Shown: in pieces, positions 8,962-17,388 of the stretch | Position numbering within the stretch: position 1 is the first letter of the stretch | How the letters are laid out: the number at the start of each line of letters is the position of its first letter | From: Pseudidiomarina insulisalsae | GTDB taxonomy: Bacteria > Pseudomonadota > Gammaproteobacteria > Enterobacterales > Alteromonadaceae | Length of the DNA stretch: 58,459 bases | Direction of reading: 5' to 3' | NCBI RefSeq assembly: GCF_003987065.1 | Contig: NZ_PIPY01000013.1 | Location: forward strand, 1 to 58,459 | The notes under the pieces: generated by a model | What the model was told of the DNA's origin: nothing | The model's database searches: none | The model's input: the letters and a program-made list of their open reading frames with translations, nothing else | Made by a program: the position numbers and the translations under genes

Positions 8962-9756
8962 TTAAGCAGCGTTTTTTGGCGGAAACTTGGGTTCAAACAA
9001 GCCCAGTTCCATCGCCTCATGCACCAGCGCCATGATATCAAGATCGGCAATTTCAAATAACTTATCGGTACTTTCGATGGTGTAGTAAATCGGCTGCATG
9101 ATGTCAATGCGATACGGGGTGCGCAACGCGTCCAGCGGTACCAACGGCTTACGCTCAGGCTTATCGCTATGGATCGCATACTCAGTCTCACCCGGCGAGG
9201 ACAAAATGCCGCCGCCATAAATGCGTAACCCGTCTTTGGTCTGCAACAGCCCAAACTCAACGGTAAACCAATATAGCCGTGCCAGATAAACACGCTCTTT
9301 CGGTGTCGCATTCAACCCTAGTTTACCGTACTGGTGAGTAAAGTGGGCAAACGCGGGGTTCGTTAATAGCGGACAATGCCCGAAAATTTCATGAAAAATA
9401 TCAGGTTCCTGTAAATAGTCGAACTCTTCGCGTGTACGAATAAACGTGGCGACCGGAAATTGTTTGTTTGCCAGCAACTCGAAAAACTTATCGAAGGGAA
9501 TCAGCGCAGGTACTTGAGCCACCTGCCAGCCGGTCGTCGCCTCCAGCACCGCATTTATTTCGTGCAGCTGCGGAATGCGATCCAGCGGCATGTCGAGTAG
9601 CTCAAGCCCGGCCATGTATTCATCACAGGCTTTACCCGGAATATGTTTCAACTGGCGAGCAACCAAATCGCGCCATACCGCGTTCTCCTCGTCACTCCAG
9701 TCGATAATGCCATGTTCGTCTGGCTGGCGTGAAACGTATTGGCTTTGTTTACCCAT
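8962..9756 (-). CDS. phhA: Phenylalanine-4-hydroxylase
   Basis: A monomeric bacterial type aromatic amino acid hydroxylase that makes tyrosine from phenylalanine with O2 and a tetrahydropterin. The 264 residues have only the catalytic domain, with no ACT regulatory domain. The iron facial triad is His122 and His127 (FHEIFGHCPLL) and Glu167 (YWFTVEFGL), and the C-terminal segment GGGILSSPGETEYA is typical. The start overlaps the end of the upstream methionine gamma-lyase gene by 8 bases, so translation is probably coupled. Confidence 0.96.
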   Translation of the reverse strand: MGKQSQYVSRQPDEHGIIDWSDEENAVWRDLVARQLKHIPGKACDEYMAGLELLDMPLDRIPQLHEINAVLEATTGWQVAQVPALIPFDKFFELLANKQFPVATFIRTREEFDYLQEPDIFHEIFGHCPLLTNPAFAHFTHQYGKLGLNATPKERVYLARLYWFTVEFGLLQTKDGLRIYGGGILSSPGETEYAIHSDKPERKPLVPLDALRTPYRIDIMQPIYYTIESTDKLFEIADLDIMALVHEAMELGLFEPKFPPKNAA

Positions 9757-11005
9757 AAGCTAAAGGTTCCCCTTGTTGTTCTGCGGGCTTGGCCGGGTCC
9801 GACGCGCTATAAGCAAAACCAATCGCTTGCTCAAGGTCGCGTAAAATATCGTCTACGGCTTCAAGGCCCACTGAGATCCGTACTAAGGTGTCAGAAATGC
9901 CCGCCTTAGCGCGCGCTTCAGGCGTATACGGTGAGTGCGTCATTGAAGCCGGATGCTGGATTAATGTCTCAGCATCACCCAAGCTTACCGCTATTGTTAT
10001 TAATTGTAGTCTATCTAACATGCGTTGTGCGGTGGCCTGATCACCTTGCAGCTCAAAGGCAATAACCGCACCATACCCATGCATCTGTGTTCCCATCAGC
10101 TGTTGCGCCGGATGATCCGGCAAGCCCGGGAAGTAAACCCTACGTACTTTCTTATGCCCTACCAGGTAGTCGGCGACCTGCATCGCATTACGACAATGCC
10201 GCTCCATACGCACATCCAGTGTCTTCAGTCCACGTAGTATCAACCAGGCATCATGCGGACTCATCGTTGCGCCCATATCTTTGAGCGTGGTCATTTTGAT
10301 CAGTTCAATATCTTCAGCACTGCCGCAGATGAGTCCCGCGACGACGTCACCGTGACCATTGAGATACTTGGTGGCGCTATGAATGACCAGGTGTGCGCCC
10401 TGCTCGCGCGGGCGCTGCAATAACGGCGTCATAAAGGTATTGTCGACAATCACCCGTGCCTGATAACGCTCAGCAATCGCCGCCACTGCGGCAATATCAA
10501 TGACCTTTAAATGCGGATTGGCCGGGGTTTCAATGAATACCATTTTGGTGTTACTACGCATGGCGGCAGCGACATTATTGGCGTCCGTCATGTCAACAAA
10601 GTCGACGCTGATACCGAATTTGGCGAACAAATGCGAGAATAAAGCAAAGCTGCAACCGTAGATGGCGTCGGCGACTACGACATGGTCGCCCTGCTCTAAA
10701 AACGCCAGCATCGCTGCCGATACTGCTCCCATACCCGTTGCGGAGGCGGCGCCAGCGGCATAGCCCTCTAACTGAGCAACCCGCACTTCAAGTTCGTTGA
10801 CGGTGGGATTGCCTAACCGTGAGTAGATGTAGCCTTCCTGTTCGCCGGCAAAACGTGCCGAGCCCTGCGCCGTCGTCTCAAACGAAAACGTCGCAGTCTG
10901 ATACAAAGGTGCAACCAAAGCGCCGTGCTCGTCCCGGCGTTTTCCGCCGTGGATGGTCACAGTCGCTGGCTGCCATTGCGATGCGTGATTATTATTGTTG
11001 CGCAT
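9749..11005 (-). CDS. mgl: Methionine gamma-lyase (PLP-dependent)
   Basis: It probably splits L-methionine to methanethiol, 2-oxobutyrate and ammonia. It belongs to the Cys/Met-metabolism PLP fold-type I family. Numbered from the chosen start, the PLP lysine is Lys213 (HSATKYLNGHGD), and Tyr116-Gly117-Cys118 (YGCS) matches the Tyr114/Cys116 pair that marks true methionine gamma-lyases such as that of Pseudomonas putida. The segments FAGEQEGYIYSR and SLGDAETLIQHPASMTHS also follow that enzyme. The frame opens at 11077, but the ATG at 11005 has a GGAGGA site 8 bases upstream and gives 418 residues. It is the promoter-proximal gene of the mgl-phhA-phhB operon. Cystathionine gamma-lyase is the main alternative. 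Confidence 0.85.
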   Translation of the reverse strand: MRNNNNHASQWQPATVTIHGGKRRDEHGALVAPLYQTATFSFETTAQGSARFAGEQEGYIYSRLGNPTVNELEVRVAQLEGYAAGAASATGMGAVSAAMLAFLEQGDHVVVADAIYGCSFALFSHLFAKFGISVDFVDMTDANNVAAAMRSNTKMVFIETPANPHLKVIDIAAVAAIAERYQARVIVDNTFMTPLLQRPREQGAHLVIHSATKYLNGHGDVVAGLICGSAEDIELIKMTTLKDMGATMSPHDAWLILRGLKTLDVRMERHCRNAMQVADYLVGHKKVRRVYFPGLPDHPAQQLMGTQMHGYGAVIAFELQGDQATAQRMLDRLQLITIAVSLGDAETLIQHPASMTHSPYTPEARAKAGISDTLVRISVGLEAVDDILRDLEQAIGFAYSASDPAKPAEQQGEPLAYG

Positions 11006-11072
11006 TGGCAGTCGTTCCTCCTGCGTCGACCAGAATGTCGACAATGCAAGAGTGCATGCTGCCTTTGCGCAA

Positions 11073-11100
11073 CGCAACTCGTCAGGTCGACAGAGTTGCG
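11073..11100. repeat. Inverted repeat in the mgl leader
   Basis: A perfect 8-bp inverted repeat (CGCAACTC at 11073-11080, GAGTTGCG at 11093-11100) with a 12-base loop. The same leader holds GTCGAC three times (11025, 11037, 11086). There is no T run, so it is not an obvious terminator. It could be a leader hairpin of mgl or an operator. Confidence 0.4.
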
Positions 11101-11107
11101 GTTGGAG

Positions 11108-11125
11108 TGTAACGCAAATTTTCCA
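11108..11125 (-). promoter_or_regulatory. Possible TyrR box upstream of the mgl-phhAB operon
   Basis: TGTAAC, six bases, TTTCCA: 10 of 12 TyrR consensus positions, about 105 bases upstream of the mgl start. The same bases also form a 6-bp stem (ACGCAA 11112-11117, TTGCGT 11127-11132) just after pspC, so the call is tentative. Confidence 0.4.
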
Positions 11126-11147
11126 CTTGCGTCGGTGAATGTCCTAA

Positions 11148-11549
11148 TCAGAGGTTTCTCAGTTCCCGGTCCACCTGGTAGGCATTCGAGGTCACGTAGC
11201 GCTCCATTGCCTGCAAGCGTTGCTCCAGTTCGCGAAAGTCTTCGTCAATTTCATGAAAGGCTTTGCGGGGCGGCTCGCCTGCCTGATAAACCCGGGTTTT
11301 CAACCCGACCGGCTTATGCTCCTGTGGCTGCGTTTCGCTCTTTTTTTCGTCTAAAATCATCCATGCCGCGATATAAAGAATAACAACAAATCCATGTCCG
11401 AAGATAACCGCGGTGACGACAATAATCCGCACTAACCAGGCCTCAATATTGAAGTAGTCCGCGATTCCTGCACAGACTCCGGCTATTTTAGCGTTTGCCT
11501 TGTCGCGCAAAAGTTGTTTGCGCGGCTTCTTGTCGTTGTCATAATTCAT
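11148..11549 (-). CDS. pspC: Phage shock protein C
   Basis: An inner-membrane partner of PspB that senses envelope stress and releases PspA from PspF. It has 133 residues. The N-terminal PspC domain has the typical AKIAGVCAGIADYF motif near residue 20-33 and a membrane segment VRIIVVTAVIFGHGFVVILY. The C-terminal part is a charged coiled-coil-like region (FRELEQRLQAMERYV). The ATG at 11549 overlaps the pspB stop as ATGA and has a GGAGGG site, so it is preferred to the ATG at 11564. Confidence 0.93.
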   Translation of the reverse strand: MNYDNDKKPRKQLLRDKANAKIAGVCAGIADYFNIEAWLVRIIVVTAVIFGHGFVVILYIAAWMILDEKKSETQPQEHKPVGLKTRVYQAGEPPRKAFHEIDEDFRELEQRLQAMERYVTSNAYQVDRELRNL

Positions 11550-11785
11550 TTGCGATCCCTCCACGTAGGAGCGTCAGCATCAAGAATTGACTCCAGCGTC
11601 TTGATGCGTTCACGCATTTGTTCCGCCTGTTGAGCCAAATGCTGCAGGTTCTGGATTTCTTCCTGCGACAGACCCTGGCTTATCTTGCGCTTGCTACGGT
11701 AATGCATGATGACCCAAATAGGTGCCACGAAAATCATGAATAAAATCAGCGGCACTGCAATCATCATTTCTAATACGTCAGCCAT
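11546..11785 (-). CDS. pspB: Phage shock protein B
   Basis: A 79-residue membrane protein with one N-terminal transmembrane helix (about 8-27) and a cytoplasmic coiled coil (about 40-68). It works with PspC as the membrane sensor of the Psp response. Size and order (after pspA, overlapping pspC by 4 bases) match the E. coli operon. Confidence 0.93.
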   Translation of the reverse strand: MADVLEMMIAVPLILFMIFVAPIWVIMHYRSKRKISQGLSQEEIQNLQHLAQQAEQMRERIKTLESILDADAPTWRDRK

Positions 11786-11860
11786 AATAAAGGTTCCCTT
11801 TGGTCACTTCACTCGTGGCGTACACCCGCGACCTGCGGGTGATGCCATGCGTCGTTTCAA

Positions 11861-12532
11861 TTACTCAGCTTTTTTATCTTTTTTAACGCGTGCTTTCATT
11901 GCTTCCAGCTCGTCGTTAATTTTATCTTCGCCTTCCAGTTCAGCAAACTCGTCGCGTAAGGTTTTCTTACCCATATCGTAAGACTCAACCTGCGATTCTA
12001 AGTCGTCAATTTTAGCTTCATAACGCTCGAAACGGTGCATTGCATCATCAATTTTTCCGCTATCGATACGCTTTTTCACTTCCAGACGGCTGCTGGCAGC
12101 ACGTTGGCGCATAATAATTGTCTTCTGACGTGCCTTGGCATCAGCCAGCTTTTCCTGCAATTGGCCGACTTCTTCATTCAGACGGTTCAAATGCTCATTA
12201 ATGCGCTCGACATCTGTTTCCAGGCTGCTGACGGCTTCGGCTGCCTTGCGTTTTTCTACCAGCGCCAGACGTGCCAGATCATCCCGATCTTTGTTCAGTG
12301 CCAGCTCAGCTTTCTTGTCCCACTCGCTGACTTCAGACTGATAGCGCGTCATCTGACGCTCAGTGTCTTTTTTCTCAGCGATGAGACGTGCTGACGTTGA
12401 GCGCACCTCAACTAATGTGTCTTCCATTTCCTGAATAATCAGACGCACCATTTTTTCAGGATCTTCTGCCTTATCAAGCAGCGCGTTGATGTTCGAATTT
12501 ACGATATCAGTAAAACGTGAAAAGATACCCAT
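11861..12532 (-). CDS. pspA: Phage shock protein A
   Basis: A peripheral membrane protein of the PspA/IM30 (ESCRT-III-like) family that binds PspF when idle and oligomerises on damaged inner membrane under stress. Its 223 residues are almost wholly alpha-helical coiled coil after the N-terminal amphipathic helix MGIFSRFTDIVNSNINALLD. The family segment AEDPEKMVRLIIQEMEDTL is intact. It is the first gene of pspABC, downstream of a sigma-54 promoter. Confidence 0.96.
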   Translation of the reverse strand: MGIFSRFTDIVNSNINALLDKAEDPEKMVRLIIQEMEDTLVEVRSTSARLIAEKKDTERQMTRYQSEVSEWDKKAELALNKDRDDLARLALVEKRKAAEAVSSLETDVERINEHLNRLNEEVGQLQEKLADAKARQKTIIMRQRAASSRLEVKKRIDSGKIDDAMHRFERYEAKIDDLESQVESYDMGKKTLRDEFAELEGEDKINDELEAMKARVKKDKKAE

Positions 12533-12587
12533 GTTCGTGTCCTCATCTTGTGATTCGAAACTGTTACTTTACGGTCGATGAAATTAA

Positions 12588-12603
12588 TGCAGATACCGTG
12601 CCA
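12588..12603 (-). promoter_or_regulatory. Sigma-54 promoter of pspABC
   Basis: On the minus strand TGGCACG, four bases, CTGCA: only one base from the TGGCACG-N4-TTGCA consensus, with the GG and GC elements correctly spaced. It is about 55 bases upstream of the pspA ATG. The divergent pspF encodes the matching enhancer-binding activator. Confidence 0.9.
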
Positions 12604-12656
12604 ACTTTTCAAAACACCGTTAATCCGCTGATTTTTCGCTATTTATCCCGATAAAG

Positions 12657-12669
12657 CAATTTTTTGTTT
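12657..12669. promoter_or_regulatory. Possible IHF site between the psp promoter and pspF
   Basis: CAATTTTTTGTTT matches the reverse IHF consensus YAANNNNTTGATW at all but one fixed base. IHF bends this region in E. coli psp, and the position between the -24 element and the pspF side fits, but the match is in AT-rich DNA and could be chance. Confidence 0.3.
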
Positions 12670-12695
12670 GACCCCAGAGCGTTATCAAATACACT
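12668..12695 (+). promoter_or_regulatory. Likely sigma-70 promoter of pspF
   Basis: TTGACC and TACACT with a 16-base spacer, 70 bases upstream of the pspF ATG. Five and four of six consensus positions. No other candidate in the gap is as good. Confidence 0.5.
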
Positions 12696-12765
12696 AATTA
12701 TTAGCCAAATTAACCACCGGCATACTTTCTAAGAAAACGACAACAATAATAAAGGGGTTTCTCCC

Positions 12766-13842
12766 ATGGGCCGCTCCAGAGAAGCAGATAATCTGCTCGG
12801 CGAAGCTAACAGCTTTTTAGCCGTTTTAGAACAGGTCTCGCAAATCGCACCGCTGAGCAAGCCCGTGCTGATTATCGGTGAACGTGGCACTGGTAAAGAG
12901 CTTATCGCCGCGCGCCTGCATTTCCTTTCCCAGCGCTGGGAGCAGAACTACGTCAAACTTAATTGCGCTGCATTAAGTGAAAGTCTGCTTGAAAGTGAGT
13001 TATTCGGCCATGAAGCCGGAGCCTTTACTGGTGCCCAAAAACGCCATGAGGGGCGTTTTGAGCGCGCCGATCAAGGGACTTTATTTCTTGACGAGCTGGC
13101 GAATACTTCGGCGCTGGTACAGGAAAAAATACTGCGGGTCATCGAATACGGTGAGTTCGAGCGGGTCGGCGGCAACAAAACCGTTACGACTGATGTGCGC
13201 TTGATTGCGGCGACCAACGAAGACCTGCCCAGCCTTGCTGAGCAAGGCGAGTTTCGCGCCGACTTACTCGACCGCCTTGCCTTTGATGTTATTACCCTGC
13301 CGCCGTTACGAGAGCGCCGCGAGGACATCTTACTGCTGGCCGAAAACTTTGCCATTCAAATGGCGCGCGAGCTCAAGTTCGAGCTGTTCAGTGGCTTTAC
13401 TGAGCGCGCGAAGCGTTGCTTATTAGATTACGACTGGCCTGGCAATATCCGTGAGTTAAAGAACGTTGTCGAGCGTTCCGTATATCGACTTGGCAGCGGC
13501 GCGGTGCCGCTTGACGAAATAATTATTGACCCCTTTGCCAGCCCCTGGCGCCCACAACCAGCAGCACACCGCAATAACACTAGCCCTGCTGAGCAAGCCA
13601 CCAGCATGCCAGATTCGAGTGAACACGAGGCTTGTGGTCCCACGACTGCGGCTATCGATTTCAGCAACGGCAACATTGATTTCAAAGAAGCCATGGCCGA
13701 TTACGAGACGGAAGTTTTACAACAGGCGCTGCGCCATGCACAATTTAACCAGAAGAAAACAGCGGAATTGTTAGGTCTGACCTATCATCAACTACGTGGT
13801 TATTTAAAAAAATACTCATTATTAGACGGATCCAACGGGTAA
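12766..13842 (+). CDS. pspF: Psp operon transcriptional activator, sigma-54 dependent
   Basis: An enhancer-binding protein without a receiver domain, held inactive by PspA. The AAA+ domain starts almost at the N-terminus: Walker A GERGTGKE at 38-45, the sigma-54 contact loop GAFTGA at 85-90, Walker B LFLDE at 106-110. A linker rich in Ala, Ser and Thr (about 265-305) leads to a C-terminal FIS-type helix-turn-helix (QKKTAELLGLTYHQLRGYLKK). It is 358 residues, somewhat longer than E. coli PspF because of the linker. It is divergent from pspABC and its stop codon directly abuts the sapA ATG. Confidence 0.95.
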   Translation: MGRSREADNLLGEANSFLAVLEQVSQIAPLSKPVLIIGERGTGKELIAARLHFLSQRWEQNYVKLNCAALSESLLESELFGHEAGAFTGAQKRHEGRFERADQGTLFLDELANTSALVQEKILRVIEYGEFERVGGNKTVTTDVRLIAATNEDLPSLAEQGEFRADLLDRLAFDVITLPPLRERREDILLLAENFAIQMARELKFELFSGFTERAKRCLLDYDWPGNIRELKNVVERSVYRLGSGAVPLDEIIIDPFASPWRPQPAAHRNNTSPAEQATSMPDSSEHEACGPTTAAIDFSNGNIDFKEAMADYETEVLQQALRHAQFNQKKTAELLGLTYHQLRGYLKKYSLLDGSNG

Positions 13843-15477
13843 ATGCGCTTATTTCGAGTCGGTTTGTTTGCATCTGTAGCAGTGACAGGTACGCTGATAG
13901 CGTGCAGCCCTGCCAGTGACGAAGTCGCGCCGCTGCGGCAGGGGATTATCTATTGCTCGGAAGGCAACCCCGAGAGCTTCAATCCACAGTTGGGCACATC
14001 TGGCACCACCATCGACGCCACCTCAGCACAGCTCTATGACCGCCTGATTGATTACGATGACGAGCAGCAAGCGTTTGTCCCGGCACTAGCGACCCGCTGG
14101 CAAGCGATGGATAAGGGTAAGCGCTATCGCTTTACCTTAAGGGACAACGTACAGTTTCATCAGACACCCTGGTTTACCCCCTCCCGCCCGTTGCAGGCGC
14201 ATGACGTAGCCTTTAGCTTTCGCCGCTGGCTCAATACCGGACACCCTTACCACGAAGTAAATGGCGGTAGTTACCCGTTCTTTACTGCCAGTGGTCTTAA
14301 TCGCCTCATCGAACAAGTGACGGTCATTGACGATAAAACGGTAGAGTTTCAGTTGAGTCGTAGTGACAGTTCTTTTTTAGCTAATCTAGCCACTGACTTC
14401 GCAGTCATTTTATCTGCCGAGTATGGCGCTGAACTGCTTTCCCGGGGCACACCGGAGCAACTGGATAAGCAGCCCATTGGCACCGGTCCTTTTGTCTTCG
14501 AAGAGTTTCGCAAAGACCTGATTATTCGTTATCACCGCCATGAGAATTATTGGCGCGAGGCGCCGGAAATCGAACAGTTGGTGTATTCAATCACCCCCAA
14601 TGCGAATAAGCGCATGTTAAAGCTGTTAACCGGCGAATGTGATGTGATCCCTTATCCGCTGGTTGAAGAGCTTGCTTTGCTTGATACCGGTGACGATATT
14701 CAGATCTCCAGTACGGTCAACCCTAATATCGCGTTCTGGGCGTTTAATACTGACCATCCGCCGTTCGATAACGTCCTGGTGCGCCGGGCAATGGCGCATG
14801 CCATCAACCGGCCTGCCATTATTCAGACCATCTACAACGGTAACGCACGCCTAGCGACAGGTGTGTTGCCGGAGACCTCCTGGGCCTATAGCCCGGTTGA
14901 TTTAACCTACGGCTATGATCCGCAGCGGGCGCGTGAGTTATTGACCGAAGCCGGACTTGCGGAAGGTTTTAGTTTTGATATCTGGGCCATGCCGGTACAA
15001 CGCGCCTATAACCCGAACGCACAAAAAATGGCTGAGCTGATTCAGTCCGATCTGGCACATATCGGCGTGCAGGCCAATATTGTCAGTTATGAGTGGAACG
15101 CCTTTCGCCGCCGTCTGGCCCGTGATGAACACGACAGTGTGTTAATCGGCTGGATTGCAGATAATGCCGACCCGGACAACTTTTTCCGGCCACTGTTAAG
15201 TTGCGCGGCGGTCAATGTTGGCACCAATCGGGCGAACTGGTGTGTGCCTGAATTCGATGACTTACTCATTCGTGCCATTACTGAGAACAAAACCGAGACC
15301 CGAAAGAAGCTTTATCATGAAGCGGAGAACTGGATCTACCGCGAGGTCCCGCTCGTCCCAATTGCGAACTCCATGCGTTTTCAGGCATCGCGCAGTGACA
15401 TTCATGGCGTTGAGGTACCGGCTTATGGCGGCGTGAGCTTTCGTCAGGCCTATCGCAGTGACGGAGCGCAGCCATGA
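13843..15477 (+). CDS. sapA: Peptide ABC transporter substrate-binding lipoprotein SapA
   Basis: A periplasmic solute-binding protein of the oligopeptide/dipeptide family (SBP_bac_5) that delivers peptides to the SapBCDF transporter; in enterobacteria Sap is linked to antimicrobial-peptide tolerance. The 544 residues start with a signal peptide and lipobox LIAC (Cys21). The body has the family segments (TRWQAMDKGKRYRFTLRDNVQFH, KLLTGECDVIPYPL, FWAFNTDHPPFDNVLVRRAMAHAINR). It begins at the first base after pspF, so it needs coupling or a promoter inside pspF. It overlaps sapB by 4 bases. Confidence 0.9.
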   Translation: MRLFRVGLFASVAVTGTLIACSPASDEVAPLRQGIIYCSEGNPESFNPQLGTSGTTIDATSAQLYDRLIDYDDEQQAFVPALATRWQAMDKGKRYRFTLRDNVQFHQTPWFTPSRPLQAHDVAFSFRRWLNTGHPYHEVNGGSYPFFTASGLNRLIEQVTVIDDKTVEFQLSRSDSSFLANLATDFAVILSAEYGAELLSRGTPEQLDKQPIGTGPFVFEEFRKDLIIRYHRHENYWREAPEIEQLVYSITPNANKRMLKLLTGECDVIPYPLVEELALLDTGDDIQISSTVNPNIAFWAFNTDHPPFDNVLVRRAMAHAINRPAIIQTIYNGNARLATGVLPETSWAYSPVDLTYGYDPQRARELLTEAGLAEGFSFDIWAMPVQRAYNPNAQKMAELIQSDLAHIGVQANIVSYEWNAFRRRLARDEHDSVLIGWIADNADPDNFFRPLLSCAAVNVGTNRANWCVPEFDDLLIRAITENKTETRKKLYHEAENWIYREVPLVPIANSMRFQASRSDIHGVEVPAYGGVSFRQAYRSDGAQP

Positions 15478-16505
15478 TCCGCTACAGCTTAAGGCGCTTA
15501 ACCCTATTATTAGTGACCTTATGGTTGCTAACGGTTTTCCTGTTCGCGTTGAATTACTTTTTCCCCGGCGACGCCCTGACCAATATGACCGGTGTACGCT
15601 CCGCCGATGCGCTGCATTACCAGCGCCTGGTAGCCGAGCGCAACTTTGACGGATCGATTTTCGCGCAGTACCTGGCATTTCTGAGTCACTTCATGACCGG
15701 TGACTGGGGGCAATCGCTCACCACCCAACGTGATGTATTTAATGAATTATTGCCGTTATTCGGGGCGACGCTTGAGCTTAGCTTGTTGGCCATGATTCTT
15801 GCCCTGGTCATTGGTGCCCCATTAGGTTTGTACGCCGCAGGTCAACAACGGGGCACTATGGACCGGGTAATTATGGGCGTCTCGCTCAGTGCCTACTCCA
15901 TTCCCGTCTTTTGGTTAGCGCAGCTATTTATTTTGTTTTTTGCCGTCAAACTGGGCTGGACCCCCATTTCCGGACAGATTAATCCGTTATTTGATATTGA
16001 AGTGCGGAGTGGCGCGATTATTGCGGACATTTTACTCAGCGACTCGTCCTACAAAAGCGCGGCGCTGGCCGATGCCATCAATCATCTGTGGTTGCCAGTT
16101 ATTGTACTGGCCATTATGCCGGCTACTATGTTGATGCGGATCACCCGCAACAGTATGCTTGACGTATTGCAACAAAACTTCATTCGCGCGGCCCGGGCCC
16201 GCGGCCTTAGTGAGGCCCGGATTTTATTACGCCATGCCCTTCCTAACGCCATGCAACCTGTGGTGCGCCAACTTGGCCTGATGTTCAGCGTGCTGATGAG
16301 CAATATTATTGTCACCGAAGTGATTTTTAACTGGCCCGGCATCGGTGGCTGGCTGGTCAAAAGTATTTACGAGCGTGATTATCCGGTAATGCAAGGCGGA
16401 TTGTTTGCTATTGCGGCGATTATTTTGTTAGTTAACGTGGCTGTTGAACTCTTCCATGCCTGGCGCTATCCGCAAGTGCGCAAGGAGTTGTATGCCGAAC
16501 ACTAA
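15474..16505 (+). CDS. sapB: Peptide ABC transporter permease SapB
   Basis: An inner-membrane permease of the DppB/OppB type, 343 residues, with about six membrane helices. The permease loop that contacts the ATPases is visible near residue 225 (ITRNSMLDVLQQNFIRAARARGLSE), as is the family C-terminal segment EVIFNWPGIGGWLVKSI. The ATGA junction with sapA shows coupling. Confidence 0.9.
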   Translation: MIRYSLRRLTLLLVTLWLLTVFLFALNYFFPGDALTNMTGVRSADALHYQRLVAERNFDGSIFAQYLAFLSHFMTGDWGQSLTTQRDVFNELLPLFGATLELSLLAMILALVIGAPLGLYAAGQQRGTMDRVIMGVSLSAYSIPVFWLAQLFILFFAVKLGWTPISGQINPLFDIEVRSGAIIADILLSDSSYKSAALADAINHLWLPVIVLAIMPATMLMRITRNSMLDVLQQNFIRAARARGLSEARILLRHALPNAMQPVVRQLGLMFSVLMSNIIVTEVIFNWPGIGGWLVKSIYERDYPVMQGGLFAIAAIILLVNVAVELFHAWRYPQVRKELYAEH

Positions 16506-17388
16506 TATTTATTTTCAACAACGCGAGCCCTCGCCGCTCAGACAGATCTGGCTGCACATGAATGCCAATCCGTTTGCCGTGGCTGCGTTTTATTTTCTGG
16601 CGGTAGCCATCGTAATGATGTTGTTATCGCCCTGGATTACACCGTTCAATCCAGACAGCCAGTTTGCGGACGCCATTCTTCAGCCACCAAGCTGGGACGA
16701 TCAGGGCGAGATCCGCTACCTGTTCGGTACTGACGATTTAGGCCGCGATATACTCTCACGCATTATTGCGGGTTCGGTTTATAGCTTGGGCTATCCGCTC
16801 GTCGCAGTACTTTTTGCGGCATTGATCGGCGTCAGCATCGGCGCCTGGGCAGGTATGTCACGTGGTGTTCAGTCCTCAACTCTGAACCATCTGCTAGACG
16901 TTATTTTATCTATTCCATCGTTGCTCCTGGCGTTGGTGATCATTGCTATTCTCGGGCCGTCGTTAGTTAATGTAATGTTTGCTATTACGCTGGTGCTAAT
17001 CCCGCAGTTCATCCATGTGGTCCATAACGCAATCTACGATGAGCGCTATAAAGAGTATGTTACCGCATCGCGCTTGAATGGCGTGACCCGATGGTACATG
17101 CTGACCCGGGTTATTTTTCCGAACATTACCAGCGTGCTAGTTATGCAGACGACATTTGCCTTATCCACCGCCATTCTTGATATTGCCGCGCTGGGCTTCC
17201 TGGGCCTGGGGGTACAGGCTCCCGCGCCGGAGTGGGGTACCATGCTGGCGCGCAGTCTTGATCAGGTTTATCTGTCGCCCTGGATGATGGTATTACCCGG
17301 TTTAGCGCTGTTTCTCACCATTCTCTCAATTAATGTGCTGGGTGACAGTATCCGCGCCGCAATTGCTGAGCGAGTACGCAACTCATGA
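16492..17388 (+). CDS. sapC: Peptide ABC transporter permease SapC
   Basis: The second permease, of the DppC/OppC type, 298 residues (E. coli SapC has 296). The N-terminal segment LFGTDDLGRDILSRII and the EAA-like loop (YKEYVTASRLNGVTRWYMLTR) are typical. The frame opens at 16444, but the ATG at 16492 has a perfect AAGGAG site 5 bases upstream and overlaps sapB by 14 bases, so it is chosen. Confidence 0.9.
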   Translation: MPNTNIYFQQREPSPLRQIWLHMNANPFAVAAFYFLAVAIVMMLLSPWITPFNPDSQFADAILQPPSWDDQGEIRYLFGTDDLGRDILSRIIAGSVYSLGYPLVAVLFAALIGVSIGAWAGMSRGVQSSTLNHLLDVILSIPSLLLALVIIAILGPSLVNVMFAITLVLIPQFIHVVHNAIYDERYKEYVTASRLNGVTRWYMLTRVIFPNITSVLVMQTTFALSTAILDIAALGFLGLGVQAPAPEWGTMLARSLDQVYLSPWMMVLPGLALFLTILSINVLGDSIRAAIAERVRNS

